Shown: positions 35,789-45,207, numbered from the stretch's first letter. The stretch: DNA of 52,540 bases from Thermoproteota archaeon (GCA_030837285.1 JAUPKU010000106.1:1-52540); one strand, 5' to 3'. A program made the numbers and translations. Notes: a model not told the origin generated them from the sequence alone.

Positions 35789-35974
35789 TTAGACCCATGA
35801 TATAGTTTGAGAGGGGCACTGCTTTATGACATAATTAATTGTTTCTTCATCCTTCCCTCTAGAATCTACAACATATGCCTTACCTTCCTTATTCCTTTTA
35901 AAAACAAGCGGTACTATGGTTACACAGGCTTCATTTCCGATACATAAAGTCTGATCAACCTTAGGTTTACGCAT
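35789..35974 (-). CDS. Small single-cluster ferredoxin with three cluster cysteines
   Basis: 61 residues. The first cluster motif is CIGNEACVTIVP, where standard archaeal ferredoxins have C-x2-C-x2-C-x3-C-P. Here the second Cys is Asn and the fourth is Val. The remaining ligands are Cys11, Cys17 and Cys53 (QCPSQTI). Such a set fits a [3Fe-4S] cluster, or a [4Fe-4S] cluster with a non-Cys ligand, as in some P450-linked and Pyrococcus-type ferredoxins. It is convergent with mobB, 23 bases apart. Confidence 0.85.
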   Translation of the reverse strand: MRKPKVDQTLCIGNEACVTIVPLVFKRNKEGKAYVVDSRGKDEETINYVIKQCPSQTISWV

Positions 35975-36149
35975 CTTCCATCAAATAATTGAAAAGTAAA
36001 AATTATATTTAATAATGTTTGTCTTCGCTGGAAACATTACATCTAAAAAAGAAGTAAGACTAATTCAGCTAGAATTTCCATTAATAAATAGTTTAAAAAA
36101 TAAAAAAGGGATTATTAGAAATCACTGGTCTTTTTTACTCGTTTTTCTT

Positions 36150-37478
36150 TCAATTGGGCGGCAGAATGTATCCTCCTTGGTAGAGGACAGTTATTGTAGC
36201 GTCTTTTCCTTTCTCTTTAAACGCTTTAGCAAGCGCATCATCGAAGGAGCTGGTCACGTAGTTCATTCCCGCAGCCTTTAGGAACTCCTTGTTTTCGTGA
36301 TCTGTAACTAGGAAGTTCTCCTTGAGTTCCAAAGCTTTTTTGACTTGCCATGCACACGCGGTATCCCGTAGATTAACGCCCTTTTCCATATCTCCGCAAA
36401 CGTTCCAAGCCATTTGCTCAGTACTCAACCTCATAAGGGCTGGCGTGAAAGTCTGGTGTCCTGTAGGTGCTTGCCATCCACCCTCACCCGATATAACTTG
36501 GATTACGATACCATCGTCCTTTGTCGCTTGATCCGACATGAAAGGCGCGTACCAGAAACAACCATTAATGTACTTTCCTCTGTCACCGCTCAAGTATATG
36601 CAAATATCTGTCTTCTCTTGAATTCTGGTTCCATAGATCTTATCTGCCAGCTTCACTCCTTCCCTATACTCCTTTCTAAAATCTCCAGCGTAAATGTCGT
36701 AGAGATCTCCAGCTGGGCGGCCTGTCACGGTATCGATTTTGAAGTCCAATCCTGCGAGGGCAGCAGCGTCTTCTATATCCCGTCTCACTTCGTTCTTCTC
36801 ATCGTTCCCGAAGGCTCCGGTCTGCCATTCGTCATGGTACTTCTTATTCTTCTGGTTCATAACTCTTCTATGCATTGAGCCAATTGTCGCTCTAGCGCAG
36901 ACACCTGGTAGAATAATCTTTCCACCACCACAGTGACCAGCTGAATGATGAGGACTTAACTCTCCAAAACCGATCTTAACATCCGCTTCCGCTACAGCCT
37001 TATTTACCCATACAGGCGTTGCTTGACTGGTGTAACCTATGAAAGCATGAGTATCTCTCTTATCAGAGTCATGAAGAACGAGTTTGTGTTTACCATATAA
37101 GGGGCCGTAAAGCTTCTTGACAAGTGGATTCTCTACCTGCTCTTCTTCTGTCTGATGTGTTCCTGGAGCGTTGATGAGCGTAATATTCTCATCTTTTACT
37201 CCTTCTTTCTTGAGTAAGTCAACAACTACAGGAGCTAAAATCCATGTAAAGGGTGATCGCCCATATTCTGAAGATATCAGGGCTACCTTGTCACCCCTCT
37301 TCACTATGTCAGTTAGCTTCTTTCCTCCGATAGGGTTTTCCAGTAGCTTCTTCAACTTCTCTTCTGGCTTATCCAGCTTCGGTGCCGTATGAGGAACTAT
37401 CACGTTTACAACATTTGCTTCAGGCAGCTTGATCAGCATTTCATGTCCAGCGTAAGTCGTCTTAAACTCTTTGTCCAT
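36150..37478 (-). CDS. LarA-like nickel-pincer racemase/epimerase (paralogue 3)
   Basis: 442 residues, starting MDKEFKTTYAGHEM. The pincer-site residues fall at the same numbers as in paralogue 1: His108 (APGTHQTEE), His177 (LSPHHSAGH), Lys187 (CGGGKIILPG) and His203 (GSMHRRV). It is clearly more distant from paralogues 1 and 2 than those are from each other, and has its own C-terminal region (GGWQAPTGHQTFTPALM). It stands alone as a single transcription unit; a CTTAAAAG box near 37533-37540 on the minus strand could be its TATA element. Different location and divergence suggest a different substrate. Confidence 0.87.
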   Translation of the reverse strand: MDKEFKTTYAGHEMLIKLPEANVVNVIVPHTAPKLDKPEEKLKKLLENPIGGKKLTDIVKRGDKVALISSEYGRSPFTWILAPVVVDLLKKEGVKDENITLINAPGTHQTEEEQVENPLVKKLYGPLYGKHKLVLHDSDKRDTHAFIGYTSQATPVWVNKAVAEADVKIGFGELSPHHSAGHCGGGKIILPGVCARATIGSMHRRVMNQKNKKYHDEWQTGAFGNDEKNEVRRDIEDAAALAGLDFKIDTVTGRPAGDLYDIYAGDFRKEYREGVKLADKIYGTRIQEKTDICIYLSGDRGKYINGCFWYAPFMSDQATKDDGIVIQVISGEGGWQAPTGHQTFTPALMRLSTEQMAWNVCGDMEKGVNLRDTACAWQVKKALELKENFLVTDHENKEFLKAAGMNYVTSSFDDALAKAFKEKGKDATITVLYQGGYILPPN

Positions 37479-37681
37479 TTAGACTACCTCTTTGTTTTTT
37501 CTAATATTCTATTTTACGATATAGTTTAGAACTTTTAAGCCTTTTGGGATTAACACAGAAACCGTTTCATACATTTTATTGTTAATAGCAAACTCGGAAC
37601 TTTCCATTTAAATACGGTCTACACTATGGATTATTATTTTTTAACTACATCTTATGAAGAGCATAATCACACTTCATTGAT

Positions 37682-38131
37682 TCATTGTCTTCTTTTACCG
37701 TTAAGCTTGCCAATCGCCATATCAAATAGCTTCTTGAATAAATCGTCCTTCATAAGTGGACCTAAGCCTATCCCCGTACATTCTTCAGTGACATTAAATG
37801 AGAAAATTCCATTTCCTCTCTTTTCAAGCCAGAATGGATAGAACCTGCAGATAAGAGGGCGAATAGTGTAAATCTGGCATTCGTTTCCTTTTAGAAAGAT
37901 GCAGTTTCCTTCTGAGTCTTTCTTCATCTCGAAGGTGAACGGCTGAAGACCTGTTTTTCTACAAAGGTTCTCTATTTGAAATCCTAGCGTTCGTGCTATC
38001 TGTTTTGCTTCTAAGGGAAGTAGAAGGATTTTCCTCTCTCTGTAAGAAGCATCTCTACAGCATTTAGCACATCGCTTGCATTCCCAAAGGATTCCTTTTG
38101 GGAAATCAAAGTACTTCCCTTTCAAGCTCAT
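37682..38131 (-). CDS. YkgJ-family cysteine-cluster protein
   Basis: 149 residues with WECKRCAKCCRDA near residue 17, GNCIFLKGNECQIYTIRPLICRFYPFW near 90 and ECTGIGLG near 120. This is the zinc/iron-chelating YkgJ pattern (CxxCxxCC, C...CxIYxxRPxxCRxYP). The family probably binds a metal or an Fe-S cluster; its reaction is not established. It is cytosolic. It lies between the third LarA paralogue and the hydroxyacid dehydrogenase, all in the same direction. Confidence 0.85.
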   Translation of the reverse strand: MSLKGKYFDFPKGILWECKRCAKCCRDASYRERKILLLPLEAKQIARTLGFQIENLCRKTGLQPFTFEMKKDSEGNCIFLKGNECQIYTIRPLICRFYPFWLEKRGNGIFSFNVTEECTGIGLGPLMKDDLFKKLFDMAIGKLNGKRRQ

Positions 38132-38246
38132 TCGCCATTAGTTTAGGTAATCTCCATAGACTTCATTGGAGATAATGAAAGTACGAAATTAATTTTTTAT
38201 TCAATGCTGAGAATATCTGTTACCTGAAAAAAGAGTGGAAACATCT

Positions 38247-39245
38247 CTATCTACATTTTAGTGCTGCGGGATTTACTATCCAGTGAGGTTTCTCACCCTT
38301 GATAAATTTAGTGATATTAGCTATTCCGTTCTGCCATGTACTGTTGAAAGCTTCTTTCGTCGACGAGGCAATATGTGATGTCAAAATGATGTTATCGAGC
38401 TTGCACAAGTTACTACGGGGACTAAGAGGTTCCTCTTCGAAGACATCAAGACCAGCACCGAAGAATACCCGTTGTTCCAAGGCCGATAATAAAGCTACTT
38501 CGTCTATTATCTTTCCTCTGGCAGTGTTTACAAGAATGGTTGAAGTTTTCAGAAGTCTGAATTGTTTCTCGCCCAAGAGGTGGTAAGTCTGCCCGTTTAG
38601 AGGGCAGTTCACCGAAATCACATCTGACTCTTGAAGCAGCCTTTCTAGGCTCACAAGCTCCGCTCCATAAAGCTGCGCCCTCGATTGTAGCAGATACGGA
38701 TCGTAGGCTAAAACCTTCATCCCAAACGCCAATTTTCCCTTTAAGGCAACTCTTCCTCCAATGTCTCCCAGCCCGATTATACCCAAAGTCTTGCCGTAAA
38801 CTTCAACTCCAAACCTGTTCTCCCTCAACCAGCCTCCATCCCTCATAACTCTATCTGATCTTCCAACATGCTTTGATACTGCCAAGATCAGCGCCCAAGT
38901 ATGCTGCGCTACAGATTCTGCCATAACCTCTCCGATATTACATACAATGATATTGTTAGCAGTACAAGCTTGAATGTCTATGTTATCGTAGCCGATGCTG
39001 AATGTCTGGATCATGCGAAGTTCCTTAGCATTCTCTAGGAATTCTCGGTAGCGTTGTAGCCCAATCCTTGGGCTTGAGACTACGTATGCGTCTCCACTGA
39101 GTTTAAACCATTCCTCCTCGCTTGGGACGGGGGATGTGTTGACATTCGCTATGTCCCTTAGAGAGTTGAGTTGGATTTCTGCTTCTCTAATAACCTCTAC
39201 AAGGCCTTTTTCAGTTGGCCAAGGCAATATAACCTTCTTTTTCAT
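38247..39245 (-). CDS. D-2-hydroxyacid dehydrogenase (intact)
   Basis: 332 residues. The NAD-binding motif LGIIGLGDIGGRVALKG, the catalytic Arg in VNTARGKIID, catalytic Glu region FEEEPLSPR and catalytic His in LTSHIASSTKE are all present. The family interconverts 2-oxoacids and D-2-hydroxyacids with NAD(P)H. The substrate-binding half is divergent from phosphoglycerate and lactate enzymes, so I do not name a substrate. It shares a direction with the third LarA paralogue 0.8 kb away, which could supply or remove the D-isomer. Confidence 0.9.
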   Translation of the reverse strand: MKKKVILPWPTEKGLVEVIREAEIQLNSLRDIANVNTSPVPSEEEWFKLSGDAYVVSSPRIGLQRYREFLENAKELRMIQTFSIGYDNIDIQACTANNIIVCNIGEVMAESVAQHTWALILAVSKHVGRSDRVMRDGGWLRENRFGVEVYGKTLGIIGLGDIGGRVALKGKLAFGMKVLAYDPYLLQSRAQLYGAELVSLERLLQESDVISVNCPLNGQTYHLLGEKQFRLLKTSTILVNTARGKIIDEVALLSALEQRVFFGAGLDVFEEEPLSPRSNLCKLDNIILTSHIASSTKEAFNSTWQNGIANITKFIKGEKPHWIVNPAALKCR

Positions 39246-39362
39246 CGTATCACCTTCTCTTAAAACCGAACCTGAATAATCTTCTTATTTAGATATGCTT
39301 AAGATTTGCCTAGGTCTTGAAGCGTTGGTACTTGATGAGATGAAAGAAGAAGATTAATGAAA

Positions 39363-42300
39363 TCAGATTTCCCCTTTTACCTCGATGAATCCTGCCTTTT
39401 CCTTCAATGTTTCATAGGTGGCATAAGCTATGGTTCTTAATGTGTTGATGTTTTCTTCGAGGGTCTTCTTCTGGATTCCACTAATCTGGTTTTCATAGGA
39501 ATCTTTTATGAGGATGACAAAGAGTGTATCTTCGTTTCGGCTTGCTGCCTGATATGAGTGATGGTTCCAATCACTTCCTTTAAAGACGATGTTTTCTTTA
39601 CTTGGAAAGGCGACTTCCAAGGTTTGTCTCAAAGTATTTCTCTCTGCATCCTTTAGGTGCCAATAGCAGACAACTTCTAGAAACTTGACCTTAGGATGGC
39701 TTTGTAGAATTTTTTCTATCCTTTCAACGTATTCAGCCGCAGCAACTCTCCCTGCTTTTGGTATTCTTCCAGCGGATATTTCCTTCATCTTCTTCTTGTA
39801 TATCTCAACTTCCGGTTGCGTGACGAAGTTGATATTCTTATAATAGGCAAAGATAGCTACGAAGATCTGTGAGAAGTACATATTAAGCATGGCTTCTACA
39901 AGAATGTTCGAAGAGGCTCTATCAAACCTTATTGCTTCAAACCCTTCCGGTGAAGATTTAGCGACTACAACTGTCTTTGGATTAAAACCGGAGATTTTTG
40001 AACCCAGCGACTCTTGGAAGAGTTGGGTAATCCAGGTCTCCAAGGCTTGACTGAGTTTTTCCTCTGCTACGACGGCGAAATATTGGGTATCCGTTTTCGC
40101 GAGTTGGTAAGCCTTTTCAACCGGCTTTAAGATGAGTTCCTTTATTAGTTTGACGTACTTATTCCAGAGGACTTTAACTTCGTTTATGTCGCTATTGAGG
40201 AGTAATAATAAGGGTATAAGAAAGATTAGGGTGTGTGGGGCGGTGAATCTACCTCCAATGTCAGTGCCTCCATCTAATTGAATAGGGAGAATTTCTATAT
40301 CCTCCCAGCCGGCCTTTCTTATCTTTTGTTCGCCTTGTGGTACATCAGTTAACCAGAGGAAATGACTCCTATAGTCAATATTCTCCGCTTGAAATTTCTC
40401 CTTAAAGGTGTTAAGAATGTCTTGCGTTTCTTTGGTAGTGCCTGATTTGGAGATGCCGACTACCACCGTTTTTGACAAGTTGTCGACTGATGATAAGACT
40501 TCTTTTAGTGCAGCTGGATCGAGACTGTCGATAGTGTAGATTCTATTTGCACCCTTATTAGAAACTATCTGAACCAGAGCTTTTATTGTATTGATTGAGC
40601 CACCCATACCTGAGAAGACAAAGTTGGTCTTTCCTTTTATCGTCTCTAAGTCTAGAAACTGGCTCAGCCTTTCCTCAACGTTCTGCAATGTTGGGGGAGA
40701 TACCCAGCCTAGGCGAGCGCTTCCATCTTCAAAACCCAGTTCTCGATAATTATTTTCTTTTGCTATCAGATCTTTAGTCTGCTTTCCAGCAGCTTGAATA
40801 AGCTGTGAAAGCTCTCTCTCGGGTGATACGCCCAATAGGGTTTTTCCGATATAACGTATGGACTCTTGTTTTTTCAATTCTGTAACCTCCGTGTAGAGTC
40901 GAGCGACGTTTTCTGTGCCTGAAAGTCTTACGCAAAGCCAGTTCCCCGAGTTGAAGATTACTTTTATGCCGTCCAAAGTGATTATAGCTTTTATCTTCTC
41001 TGTTGGGTTTATGGTCTTGACACTCTTTGCGATGGATGTTTCTTCCAGGCTTCTATTCTTAATTTGTTCTTCTTTCGCTTGTTGGATAAGAATGTTTGCT
41101 TCGTTCTTCAATTCATTTGTAAGAACGATATTATCTCTGTTGTAGAAGAAGCATTTGCCAATTGCTTTCTCAACATTCTCTTTGTATGATATAAGGCTCT
41201 TTCTTGTCGAGGCAATAATCCAGAGACACATAGTTCCTATAGCGATGCCATCGTCCCAGGACTTCATGAACGGGCTTATGCCTACATGAGCAGATTCTTC
41301 TCCGGCAATGAGGAACCTTTTTCCTTCCCCGACCGTCTTTTCGACGAACCATTTGAAGCCAACGGGGGTCTCGACCAATTCTAATCCCAGATGCTCTGCG
41401 ACGGCATCAACAAAATTGCTTGTAACCACGGTTTTTCCGATAACTCCTATAAGCTTCTTTTGTGCTAAGAAATAAGCTAGTAAAGCGATTATCTCGTTCC
41501 CAGAGATTTCTCTGCCTTTGAAGTCGATTATTCCAAATCTGTCTCCATCTCCGTCGGTTGCCAGCCCTAATGTATTTGAATTTCTGGTTACAAGTCTAGT
41601 TAACTCCCTTATGCTTTCAGGCTCTGTAGGGTTAGGTGCTCCGTTTACATGTGTGAATTTATGATCTACATTGTTTACATGAATGATTTCGACGAAGGTT
41701 CTTCCAGCTTCTTTCTCAAGAAGTCTGTAAATCGCCTCCAAATACTTGACAGCCGTTCCTTGCATAGGATCTAAAACAAGCTTAAAGTCTGGGTGAGATT
41801 TCACATAATCTACAATAGTTTTCCAAGCTTTGAGATGTCTTAAAGTTGGAATGAGATAGTTTCTGGCATACCTGTCTATAGCTTCTTTCAAAGAGACTTC
41901 TTGGATCCAACCTTTTGCTCTAGCAGATTCATAATGAATCTTTTTAAAAATGGCAGTCTCATTAGCGTATTTGGAGATTCGATCTGTGGTTTCTTTATCA
42001 GCTGCTCCACCATGATGTGGTGAAAATTTGAATCCGTCATCAGTGAACCTGTTATGAGAAGCAGTAAGATTAATCACGCCCGCAGCTTCCTCGGAGGAAT
42101 TTACGAGATATGCGAGGACAGGCGTAGGTGTCGGCTCCTCAAGGATTATTCTCACAGGGATACTGTTTGCTGCTAGAATAGAAGCAACTTCTTTAGCGAA
42201 TTCGCGATTTCCTTTTCTAGGGTCAAAGCCAATGAGGATGAAACCTTCCTTTAAATGTCGATTATAGTATTCTGCTACACCCTGAGTGGCACGTTGAACA

Positions 42301-42440
42301 TTGGCCATTATAAAATCTTGGCCTAATTTTCCCCGCCAACCACTGGTGCCAAAAACTATCTTATAGCCTATAGTGCAGGGTCTGTCTATTACTCCTGCTT
42401 CCTCTCTAGAACTCTCTGGCTTCTTTTTGACTTTAGCCAC
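39363..42440 (-). CDS. Phosphoglucomutase/phosphomannomutase fused to phosphoglucose isomerase
   Basis: 1025 residues from a GTG with GGTGATC upstream. Residues about 25-540 are an alpha-D-phosphohexomutase: GTSGWRGKLG, the phosphoserine loop NLTASHNRFTDDGFKF (Ser128), metal loop ATDGDGDRFGIID, sugar loop GEESAHVG and phosphate loop RLSGTENVARLY. From about 575 on is a SIS-fold phosphoglucose isomerase: FVFSGMGGSINT, VVVGISKSGTTKETQD, LDGGTDIGGRFTAPHT and QESLGSKISG. Together they could carry glucose 1-phosphate to glucose 6-phosphate and fructose 6-phosphate in one polypeptide. Both halves keep their catalytic motifs, and no frameshift or internal stop separates them. It is the longest gene in the window. 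Confidence 0.9.
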   Translation of the reverse strand: MAKVKKKPESSREEAGVIDRPCTIGYKIVFGTSGWRGKLGQDFIMANVQRATQGVAEYYNRHLKEGFILIGFDPRKGNREFAKEVASILAANSIPVRIILEEPTPTPVLAYLVNSSEEAAGVINLTASHNRFTDDGFKFSPHHGGAADKETTDRISKYANETAIFKKIHYESARAKGWIQEVSLKEAIDRYARNYLIPTLRHLKAWKTIVDYVKSHPDFKLVLDPMQGTAVKYLEAIYRLLEKEAGRTFVEIIHVNNVDHKFTHVNGAPNPTEPESIRELTRLVTRNSNTLGLATDGDGDRFGIIDFKGREISGNEIIALLAYFLAQKKLIGVIGKTVVTSNFVDAVAEHLGLELVETPVGFKWFVEKTVGEGKRFLIAGEESAHVGISPFMKSWDDGIAIGTMCLWIIASTRKSLISYKENVEKAIGKCFFYNRDNIVLTNELKNEANILIQQAKEEQIKNRSLEETSIAKSVKTINPTEKIKAIITLDGIKVIFNSGNWLCVRLSGTENVARLYTEVTELKKQESIRYIGKTLLGVSPERELSQLIQAAGKQTKDLIAKENNYRELGFEDGSARLGWVSPPTLQNVEERLSQFLDLETIKGKTNFVFSGMGGSINTIKALVQIVSNKGANRIYTIDSLDPAALKEVLSSVDNLSKTVVVGISKSGTTKETQDILNTFKEKFQAENIDYRSHFLWLTDVPQGEQKIRKAGWEDIEILPIQLDGGTDIGGRFTAPHTLIFLIPLLLLLNSDINEVKVLWNKYVKLIKELILKPVEKAYQLAKTDTQYFAVVAEEKLSQALETWITQLFQESLGSKISGFNPKTVVVAKSSPEGFEAIRFDRASSNILVEAMLNMYFSQIFVAIFAYYKNINFVTQPEVEIYKKKMKEISAGRIPKAGRVAAAEYVERIEKILQSHPKVKFLEVVCYWHLKDAERNTLRQTLEVAFPSKENIVFKGSDWNHHSYQAASRNEDTLFVILIKDSYENQISGIQKKTLEENINTLRTIAYATYETLKEKAGFIEVKGEI

Positions 42441-42626
42441 TAGATCACCATTTATGATTCTCTCGCCAACCCTATAAATTCCTCGCTATCGCTGTAGCTC
42501 CCCAATGCTTCTAAAAATTCCTGAAGATTCAGAATAATTCTTTTTTTATGTCAATTTTGTATATCTTATCTCATTAAAAGACAAATGCTTAAATCAGTAT
42601 TCTGTACTGTTAGTAAATCGACTATT

Positions 42627-42950
42627 ATGAATGAAGTTAATTCCACTGAGAAAGTAACAAAAATATCTATTGAAAATTCTTCGGATTTTAGATTTCAAGC
42701 AGCATATTTAGCTTATTCTAAAGCTTGGAATGAGAATACAGATGAAGAACAAAGACTTGAATTGAATAAGATTATGCAAACACTTGCTGCGAACAGAGAA
42801 GACTACTCGACATTCTATGATCGAATAAATCAGTTTGTAAGAAGCGTACCGAGCGATTATTCAGGTAGAGGCAGTTTCAAAGCACAGAATAAGAGAGCTT
42901 GGAGAAGAAGCGAGGCAAAAGAGAATAGAATTTCTCGGCACAGGAAATAA
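42627..42950 (+). CDS. Unrecognised small basic protein
   Basis: 107 residues if started at ATG 42627 (MNEVNSTEKV); the track start at 42585 adds 14 residues without clear merit. It is predicted to be helical in the middle (AAYLAYSKAWNENTDEEQRLELNKIMQTLAANREDYSTFYDRINQF) with a strongly basic, probably disordered tail (RAWRRSEAKENRISRHRK). That composition suits nucleic-acid or ribosome binding, but I recognise no family. It is transcribed away from the mutase-isomerase fusion. Confidence 0.6.
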   Translation: MNEVNSTEKVTKISIENSSDFRFQAAYLAYSKAWNENTDEEQRLELNKIMQTLAANREDYSTFYDRINQFVRSVPSDYSGRGSFKAQNKRAWRRSEAKENRISRHRK

Positions 42951-43030
42951 GATCCAAATCATATAAGATAGATTTTTTTATTTCATTTATTTAATTCCGA
43001 TAAGTCTAGATGGGTATTGACTATTTTTAG

Positions 43031-43618
43031 GTGATTATTGTGAAGAAATCGTTGGGTGCAAGGACGATAGCTGTTCCGACTCCTGCTTGGTCAATAGGAA
43101 CCTACGATAAGAATGGAAGACCGAACGTGATGACAGCGGCTTGGGCGGGAATCTGCTGTTCTAAGCCTCCCTGTGTCTACGTTTCATTAAGAAAAGCCAC
43201 ATACACATATGGTAATCTTATGGAGCGAAAGGCTTTCACCGTAAGCATAGCTTCAGAGGATAACGTTGAGGAAGTGGATTACTTCGGACTTGTTTCAGGC
43301 AGGGATGTGGACAAGTTTGCTGTTACCAGGCTTACTCCAGTAAAGAGCGAATTAGTCGACGCTCCATATGTTGGAGAGTTTCCTTTAATTCTTGAGTGCA
43401 GAGTAATCCACATAATTGAGATTGGATTTCACACTGAGTTCATCGGTGAGATCATGGATGTCAAAGGCGACTCATCAGTCCTCGATGACAATGGGATTCC
43501 AGACATTGGAAAGGTCAGACCGATAGTATTCAGTCCAGGCTCAAGAGTCTATCACAAGATTGGCCAATTTCTAGGAGAAGCCTTCTCTATAGGAAAGAGA
43601 GACGAAAAAGGAGAATAA
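43031..43618 (+). CDS. Flavin reductase-like FMN-binding protein
   Basis: 195 residues. PTPAWSIGTYDKNGRPNVMTAAWAGICCSKPPCVYVSLRKATYTY is the flavin reductase-like split-barrel signature, followed by FTVSIASEDNVEEVDYFGLVSGRDVDKF. Such proteins bind FMN and reduce it with NAD(P)H or carry electrons. The first codon is GTG; a second GTG three codons later (KKSLGARTI) is a likely alternative. A nitroreductase-family gene is convergent just downstream. Confidence 0.88.
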   Translation: MIIVKKSLGARTIAVPTPAWSIGTYDKNGRPNVMTAAWAGICCSKPPCVYVSLRKATYTYGNLMERKAFTVSIASEDNVEEVDYFGLVSGRDVDKFAVTRLTPVKSELVDAPYVGEFPLILECRVIHIIEIGFHTEFIGEIMDVKGDSSVLDDNGIPDIGKVRPIVFSPGSRVYHKIGQFLGEAFSIGKRDEKGE

Positions 43619-43685
43619 AAAAGAAATAGTAAATATTTGATCAGTCTCTTTTTATGCTGATGAGTCTTTTTGATTACAGACTCTA

Positions 43686-44237
43686 TTATTCAGGGTTATT
43701 TTGTCCATATTTTTCGTAGTGTATGATTTCTTCCAGAGCCTTTCTGACTTTAGGTCGTGGGTTCTCGTCTTGATAACCAAGAAGGAAGAGGGAGACAACT
43801 CGCAGATTCTCAGGAACTCCTAGGAGGTTCTTAACCTTATCTTCTTGATAGGCTCCAATCCAGCAGCTGCTCACTCCCAACTCCCACGCAGTTAATGCCA
43901 TATTTTCAATGGCTATCGGAAGATCAATGAGATAGCCCTCAAAGGGTCCTACTGGTCTGCATGCTTTTGGGTCACCAAGGCATATAATGACTGCCGCTGC
44001 TTGACCAACGTGGCTTTGAGGCGGACTATTTGGCCAGTGAGCGACATCCATTAACTTCTCCTTTGTCTTCCTATCCAATACAACTATGAACTGCCACGGC
44101 TGCCTATTTGCAGCCGACTGAGCGAGTCTGGCAGCTTCCAGTATCTTCAGCAAATCGTTTTTAAGAATTGGCTTATCCTTGTATTTCCTTATACTTCCTC
44201 TTGTCTTTATAATGTCTAAAACACTCAAAGGTAACAC
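43686..44237 (-). CDS. Nitroreductase-family FMN oxidoreductase
   Basis: 183 residues from GTG. IIKTRGSIRKYKDKPI is the FMN-binding start, SAANRQPWQFIVVLD the second segment, and NMALTAWELGVSSCWIGAY the flavin-stacking helix. Members reduce nitro compounds, quinones or flavins, or do dehalogenation-type chemistry. The short length fits the single-domain archaeal type. It is convergent with the flavin reductase gene. Confidence 0.9.
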   Translation of the reverse strand: MLPLSVLDIIKTRGSIRKYKDKPILKNDLLKILEAARLAQSAANRQPWQFIVVLDRKTKEKLMDVAHWPNSPPQSHVGQAAAVIICLGDPKACRPVGPFEGYLIDLPIAIENMALTAWELGVSSCWIGAYQEDKVKNLLGVPENLRVVSLFLLGYQDENPRPKVRKALEEIIHYEKYGQNNPE

Positions 44238-44436
44238 CGAGATTTAATGTGTTGGGATCGCAATTAAATTTTTCCACAACCATGATTTATACAGAACTAG
44301 GAAATGATTGAATACTCGGAGTAACTAAGCAAGTAACCTACCTTATCAAGAAGATTCGGGAAGCCAAAACCAGAAGGCAAGATTTTTCGGATTTGGCAAG
44401 AAATAAATATTATACTCCTAAGGTAATAATAGCAGA

Positions 44437-45207
44437 GTGTTGAATTTGAAAGCACAGATTGTTCTAACGCCTTCAGAGTCAAAGAGGCTTATTGCGAAAG
44501 CTGTTTCCCAGATGGAGCGCGTCAAAAATGCAATGCAAAAGGGTATCGTAGTAATCTGCCGAGGAAGCACAAACGCCTTTTTAACAGAAGAATTAACCGG
44601 ACAGAAAATGAATAAACGCAACTTCGCACTGGGGTACATCGGGCCTAAGGGATTGATTGTCAACTTGAACAATCTAAAAGATATTGTTCTGATTGATGGC
44701 AAACCAAATACCGATTTAGCTTTAGCCGATGTTGTTAAAGATTTGAGAACAGGGGACGTCGTTATAAAGGGCGCAAACGCTATCGGACCTGATGGTATTC
44801 CCGGGGTCCTCTTATCCAGAAGGAGACCTGACACTTTCGGCGGAACATTAGGCGCGTTTCAGACAGCAGCTATGGCCAGAGGAGTAGAGATAATTATCCC
44901 TGTAGGCTTAGAGAAGTCCATTCCAGTCTCAGTATTAATCGGATCGAAGGAAATATCGTCTTCTAAAGTTGAGTATGCGACAGGTATAGCCTGTGGGCTG
45001 GTTCCCGTATTTGGCACTGTTGTTACCGAGGTTGAGGCGATGCGCATTCTATCGGGAGTGGAAGTCATTCCGATAGGTGCAGGAGGTGTCGGAGGAGCTG
45101 AAGGCAGTGTAGTATTGCTCCTTAAGGGTACTAATTCAGAGGTCAAGCAAGCTATAAGAATCATCGAAGAGATAAGAGGCGAACCACAATTACCAGAACC
45201 CAGATAA
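44437..45207 (+). CDS. Unrecognised conserved-looking alpha/beta protein
   Basis: 256 residues from GTG. I do not recognise the family. There are ordered Gly-rich turns: GIVVICRGSTNAFLTEEL, FALGYIGPKGL, VVIKGANAIGPDGIPGVLLSRRRPDTFGGTLG and VIPIGAGGVGGAEGSVVLLLKG. There are no membrane segments or signal peptide. The pattern of alternating strands and glycine loops suggests a ligand-binding or nucleotide-binding enzyme. A DUF-type protein from anaerobes is likely. It is followed in the same direction, after 103 bases, by an MFS transporter, hinting at a shared substrate. A TATA-like AAATATTATA lies about 30 bases upstream. Confidence 0.75.
   Translation: MLNLKAQIVLTPSESKRLIAKAVSQMERVKNAMQKGIVVICRGSTNAFLTEELTGQKMNKRNFALGYIGPKGLIVNLNNLKDIVLIDGKPNTDLALADVVKDLRTGDVVIKGANAIGPDGIPGVLLSRRRPDTFGGTLGAFQTAAMARGVEIIIPVGLEKSIPVSVLIGSKEISSSKVEYATGIACGLVPVFGTVVTEVEAMRILSGVEVIPIGAGGVGGAEGSVVLLLKGTNSEVKQAIRIIEEIRGEPQLPEPR

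Noticed and set aside
36015-36281. 88-residue plus-strand ORF at the end of LarA paralogue 3
   Set aside because: Its second half is antisense to the LarA gene, and its composition is that of a shadow frame.
42585-42626. Upstream start for the small basic protein
   Set aside because: The ATG at 42627 gives a compact product, and the extra residues (LKSVFCTVSKSTI) show no feature; the choice remains uncertain.
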